In this document: piece by piece, positions 61,857 through 64,000 of the stretch | Position numbering within the stretch: the first letter of the stretch is position 1 | Layout of the letters: every line of letters begins with the position of its first letter | Notes under the pieces: model-generated | What the model was told of the DNA's origin: nothing | The model's database searches: none | The model's input: only the letters and a program-made list of their open reading frames with translations | NCBI RefSeq assembly: GCF_029227915.1 | Contig: NC_079886.1 | Coordinates: 17,336,501-17,400,500, forward strand | Direction: 5' to 3' | From: Hydractinia symbiolongicarpus | Taxonomy: Eukaryota > Cnidaria > Hydrozoa > Anthoathecata > Hydractiniidae | DNA length: 64,000 nt | Position numbers and translations under genes: made by a program

Positions 61857-62125
61857 CAGGTAATAAGTGGAGTCGTTACTCTCCAAAGACAAGATCATGT
61901 GTGATCACCCCCCCCCCTACTAATATTTTTTTTATTTTTTTCAACTGGGTAATAAGTGGAGTCGTCACTCTCCAAAGACAAGACCTAGTATGATCAAACC
62001 CCCTTGCTAACTTAATTTTTATTTGATTCTGTCTTTATTTTTAATTTTGACTTGGGTAATAAGTTGAGTCGTCACTCTCCAAAGACAAGACTGAGTGTAG
62101 CCAAGCCCCCCTGCTGACTCATTCT
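61857..62125 (+). repeat. Three-copy tandem repeat
   Basis: A 36-base core beginning GGTAATAAGTGGAGTCG recurs at about 61859, 61948 and 62055 (spacing 89 and 107 bases). Each core is followed by a C-rich run and then a T-rich spacer of variable length. Each core holds GAGTCGT(C/T)ACTC, a near-palindrome. Confidence 0.85.
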
Positions 62126-62129
62126 GGTT

Positions 62130-63255
62130 AAAGTATTCTTACCTCAGCTCTTCTAAAAAGAAAACATATGACTCGTGACTGTTAATAAGGCGGTCATCAC
62201 AGAAAATTACTGCTCTATCGTTGCAATGTATCCACCTGAAAAAAGGGTGTCCGGAATAAAGCGGAACCATATGAGTTACTCGAAAGTGTTAACATGTGCC
62301 ACAGTTCAAAATTAAAAAACCTGTCTGGTCACAAAGTTTGATACTCAAAGACGTGCAATTGTTAATTTAATCACTTTTCAATGTCAAATTGAATTGCAAA
62401 TTCTTTCATAAAAGAAAATAAAGTTGTATAGATTAGGCGATGTTTTCGATCAACTCAAAACATTCCGCTTTTTTACAGACAATCTGTACGGTAGTTTTGT
62501 ATTTTCATTTTCAAAATAGAAATTTCAATTAAAAATAGCTTGCTATCTATGCATAAATTGAGTGAATTCGCATGTATTTGAAATATAAGCAATGATGCTT
62601 TTGTATCTCAAACTTTAACCGTATTTAGGCAGGCATTCGTCAAATTTCAAAATTATAGTTTCATCTGAAGTCTCTTCTTTATGCGCAATGTAATATACAC
62701 TATATGTAATCGTTACATTTTAAACCAAGCCTCGTAAATAGACTAAAATATTGTAGAGTGAGAAAAAACTTGTAATTATATAATAGTAATTAATTGAGGC
62801 ACAGACAAATTTAAAACACTTTTTCACACGTTGCAAGCTTTTTATGCCTGTAAATGAAGTATAGATAATGTCCTGCGTGGCGTATTTGTTTACATACTTT
62901 TCGTTTGAGGTTTTAAAATATCAAGTGTTGATTTATGCATTCTGATTTATTTAAATTCATTTAAATGCCTACATGTAACGAAATGGACTGATAATTACTT
63001 TGCTTCACCTAGAATCCCTATCTTTTATCCCATCAAAACAGTTTACCGCTGAGGAAGTAAACAACGGAATTCATCTATATAGCAATACTTACCATGCACT
63101 ACAAAAAGCAACTGTAATTTCTAGATTAATTAGTAGATAATTAGTGTGTTCATACTTTGTGCACACCATGTAGCTAGTCTGTGAAATTAATTAGTTAGCA
63201 AAACAAGTCTTTCCTCACTGCCATATATCTTTGTTCAAATTTATTTTGTTTTAAC
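62130..63255. other. Gene-free stretch
   Basis: AT-rich, no ORF of note and no repeat recognised. Confidence 0.5.
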
Positions 63256-63261
63256 TAGAGC

Positions 63262-63966
63262 CATGGCTGATCGAGCTCGAAAGTGGAGAAAAAGAAAAAA
63301 ATGTACTAGCTTATATTAACGAAAATACTTCATCAAAAGATGAAATATCTTGTAACTTCTCAAGATTTCAATCACTAAAACCAATTTGGTAACGAAGCGT
63401 ACAATGCTGATATAAATAAAATATTATCATCAGATGTGGAATGTACATCTAGCAGTAATAATGAGGATTTCGTGCTGTCCGATATGGATATTAGTGATGA
63501 CATCGGGTTACAGAATACTGAGGAATGCAATAAGGAGCCAAGTTTATCGCGATCGTTAGCAAAATGTGCACTTGATGATAGCTGGACACATCAATCAGTG
63601 GACCACCTTATATCAGTTTAAAGATTGCATGGACATGAGGATCTCCTATTAACTGCAAGAACTCTGCTGCACACTCCAACATCAATTCAAGTTGAAAAGA
63701 AAAGTGGTGGTGACTACGTGTATGTTCGTTTGGAGAGTAAAATTCGAAGAATTTTGCTTTCTAATAATCCAGGAGAATGTGACATAATCCAACTTTCTTT
63801 GAACAATGATGGTTTGCCACTTTACAAGTCAAGCCCAAAGTCTGTTTGGCCCATTCTATGCGCTTTTAATAACTGTGAAATATTTACTGTTGGTCTCTAT
63901 TTTGGTGCTAATAAACCTGAACCTGTTGGAGATTTTTTGGAATACTTTCCTGAATGGGAGATTTAA
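63262..63966 (+). pseudogene. Broken transposon-associated protein fragment near the right edge
   Basis: ATG at 63262 (MADRARKWRKRKK), a frameshift near 63300, a second near 63390, then an acidic Ser-rich segment (SNNEDFVLSDMDISDD), a TAA at 63619-63621 in the same frame as RLHGHEDLLLTARTLLHTP, and a well-kept stretch CDIIQLSLNNDGLPLYKSS and SVWPILCAFNNC, ending at TAA 63964. I recognise the LxxTARTLL...NxDGLPLYKSS...WPIL pattern from cnidarian transposon-type proteins but cannot name the superfamily. Confidence 0.55.
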
Positions 63967-64000
63967 AAAAAAAAGCAAATTTCTCCACTTATCAATGCAG

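Overview
This is AT-rich animal nuclear DNA with long introns, consensus GT-AG splice sites and dense transposon debris. Intron-rich STAT and ephrin genes sit beside decayed elements of several classes (Penelope-like, hAT, LINE, TIR DNA transposons, MITEs). Together they suggest a cnidarian, probably a hydrozoan; the species call is inference.

Layout. (1) 1-22 kb, minus strand: two head-to-tail STAT genes. STAT-A (21667 to 5632) can be read completely: 28 exons, all splice phases agreeing, 855 residues, with N-terminal, coiled-coil, DNA-binding, linker and SH2 domains, a phosphotyrosine site and a C-terminal tail. STAT-B starts at 3398; its first four exons match STAT-A exon for exon in length, and the rest lies beyond the left edge. 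(2) 23.4-26.8 kb: a DNA transposon with terminal inverted repeats and a TTA target duplication, carrying a decayed DDE transposase. (3) 27.3-35 kb: LINE fragments, a MITE relative, a diverged minisatellite and hairpins; no convincing gene. (4) 35.06-38.66 kb: a compact, less AT-rich island of intronless ORFs with 4-14 base overlaps, convergent and divergent blocks and a 16-bp-stem hairpin at the convergence point. This is virus-like architecture unlike everything around it and is the best candidate for an undescribed system; several of its genes are broken. (5) 39.5-42.9 kb, minus: a two-exon gene for a 1096-residue membrane protein (signal peptide, beta-helix ectodomain, Cys-rich module, multi-pass C-terminus). 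(6) 43-49.5 kb: a PIF/Harbinger-like MITE, a large palindrome, two 199-bp MITEs, a cluster of TGACGCA motifs, a frameshifted Penelope-like element and a (TA)n tract. (7) 50.2-58.3 kb, minus: an ephrin-B-like transmembrane ligand gene in 4-5 exons whose first intron (about 6.1 kb) holds a LINE fragment and foldback repeats. (8) 58.7-64 kb: a decayed hAT transposase, a three-copy tandem repeat and a broken transposon-type ORF running toward the right edge.

Host genes supported here are two signalling transcription factors, one cell-contact ligand and one orphan membrane receptor-like protein. The sequence gives no evidence that they act in one pathway. The island in (4) appears to be an inserted foreign gene block.
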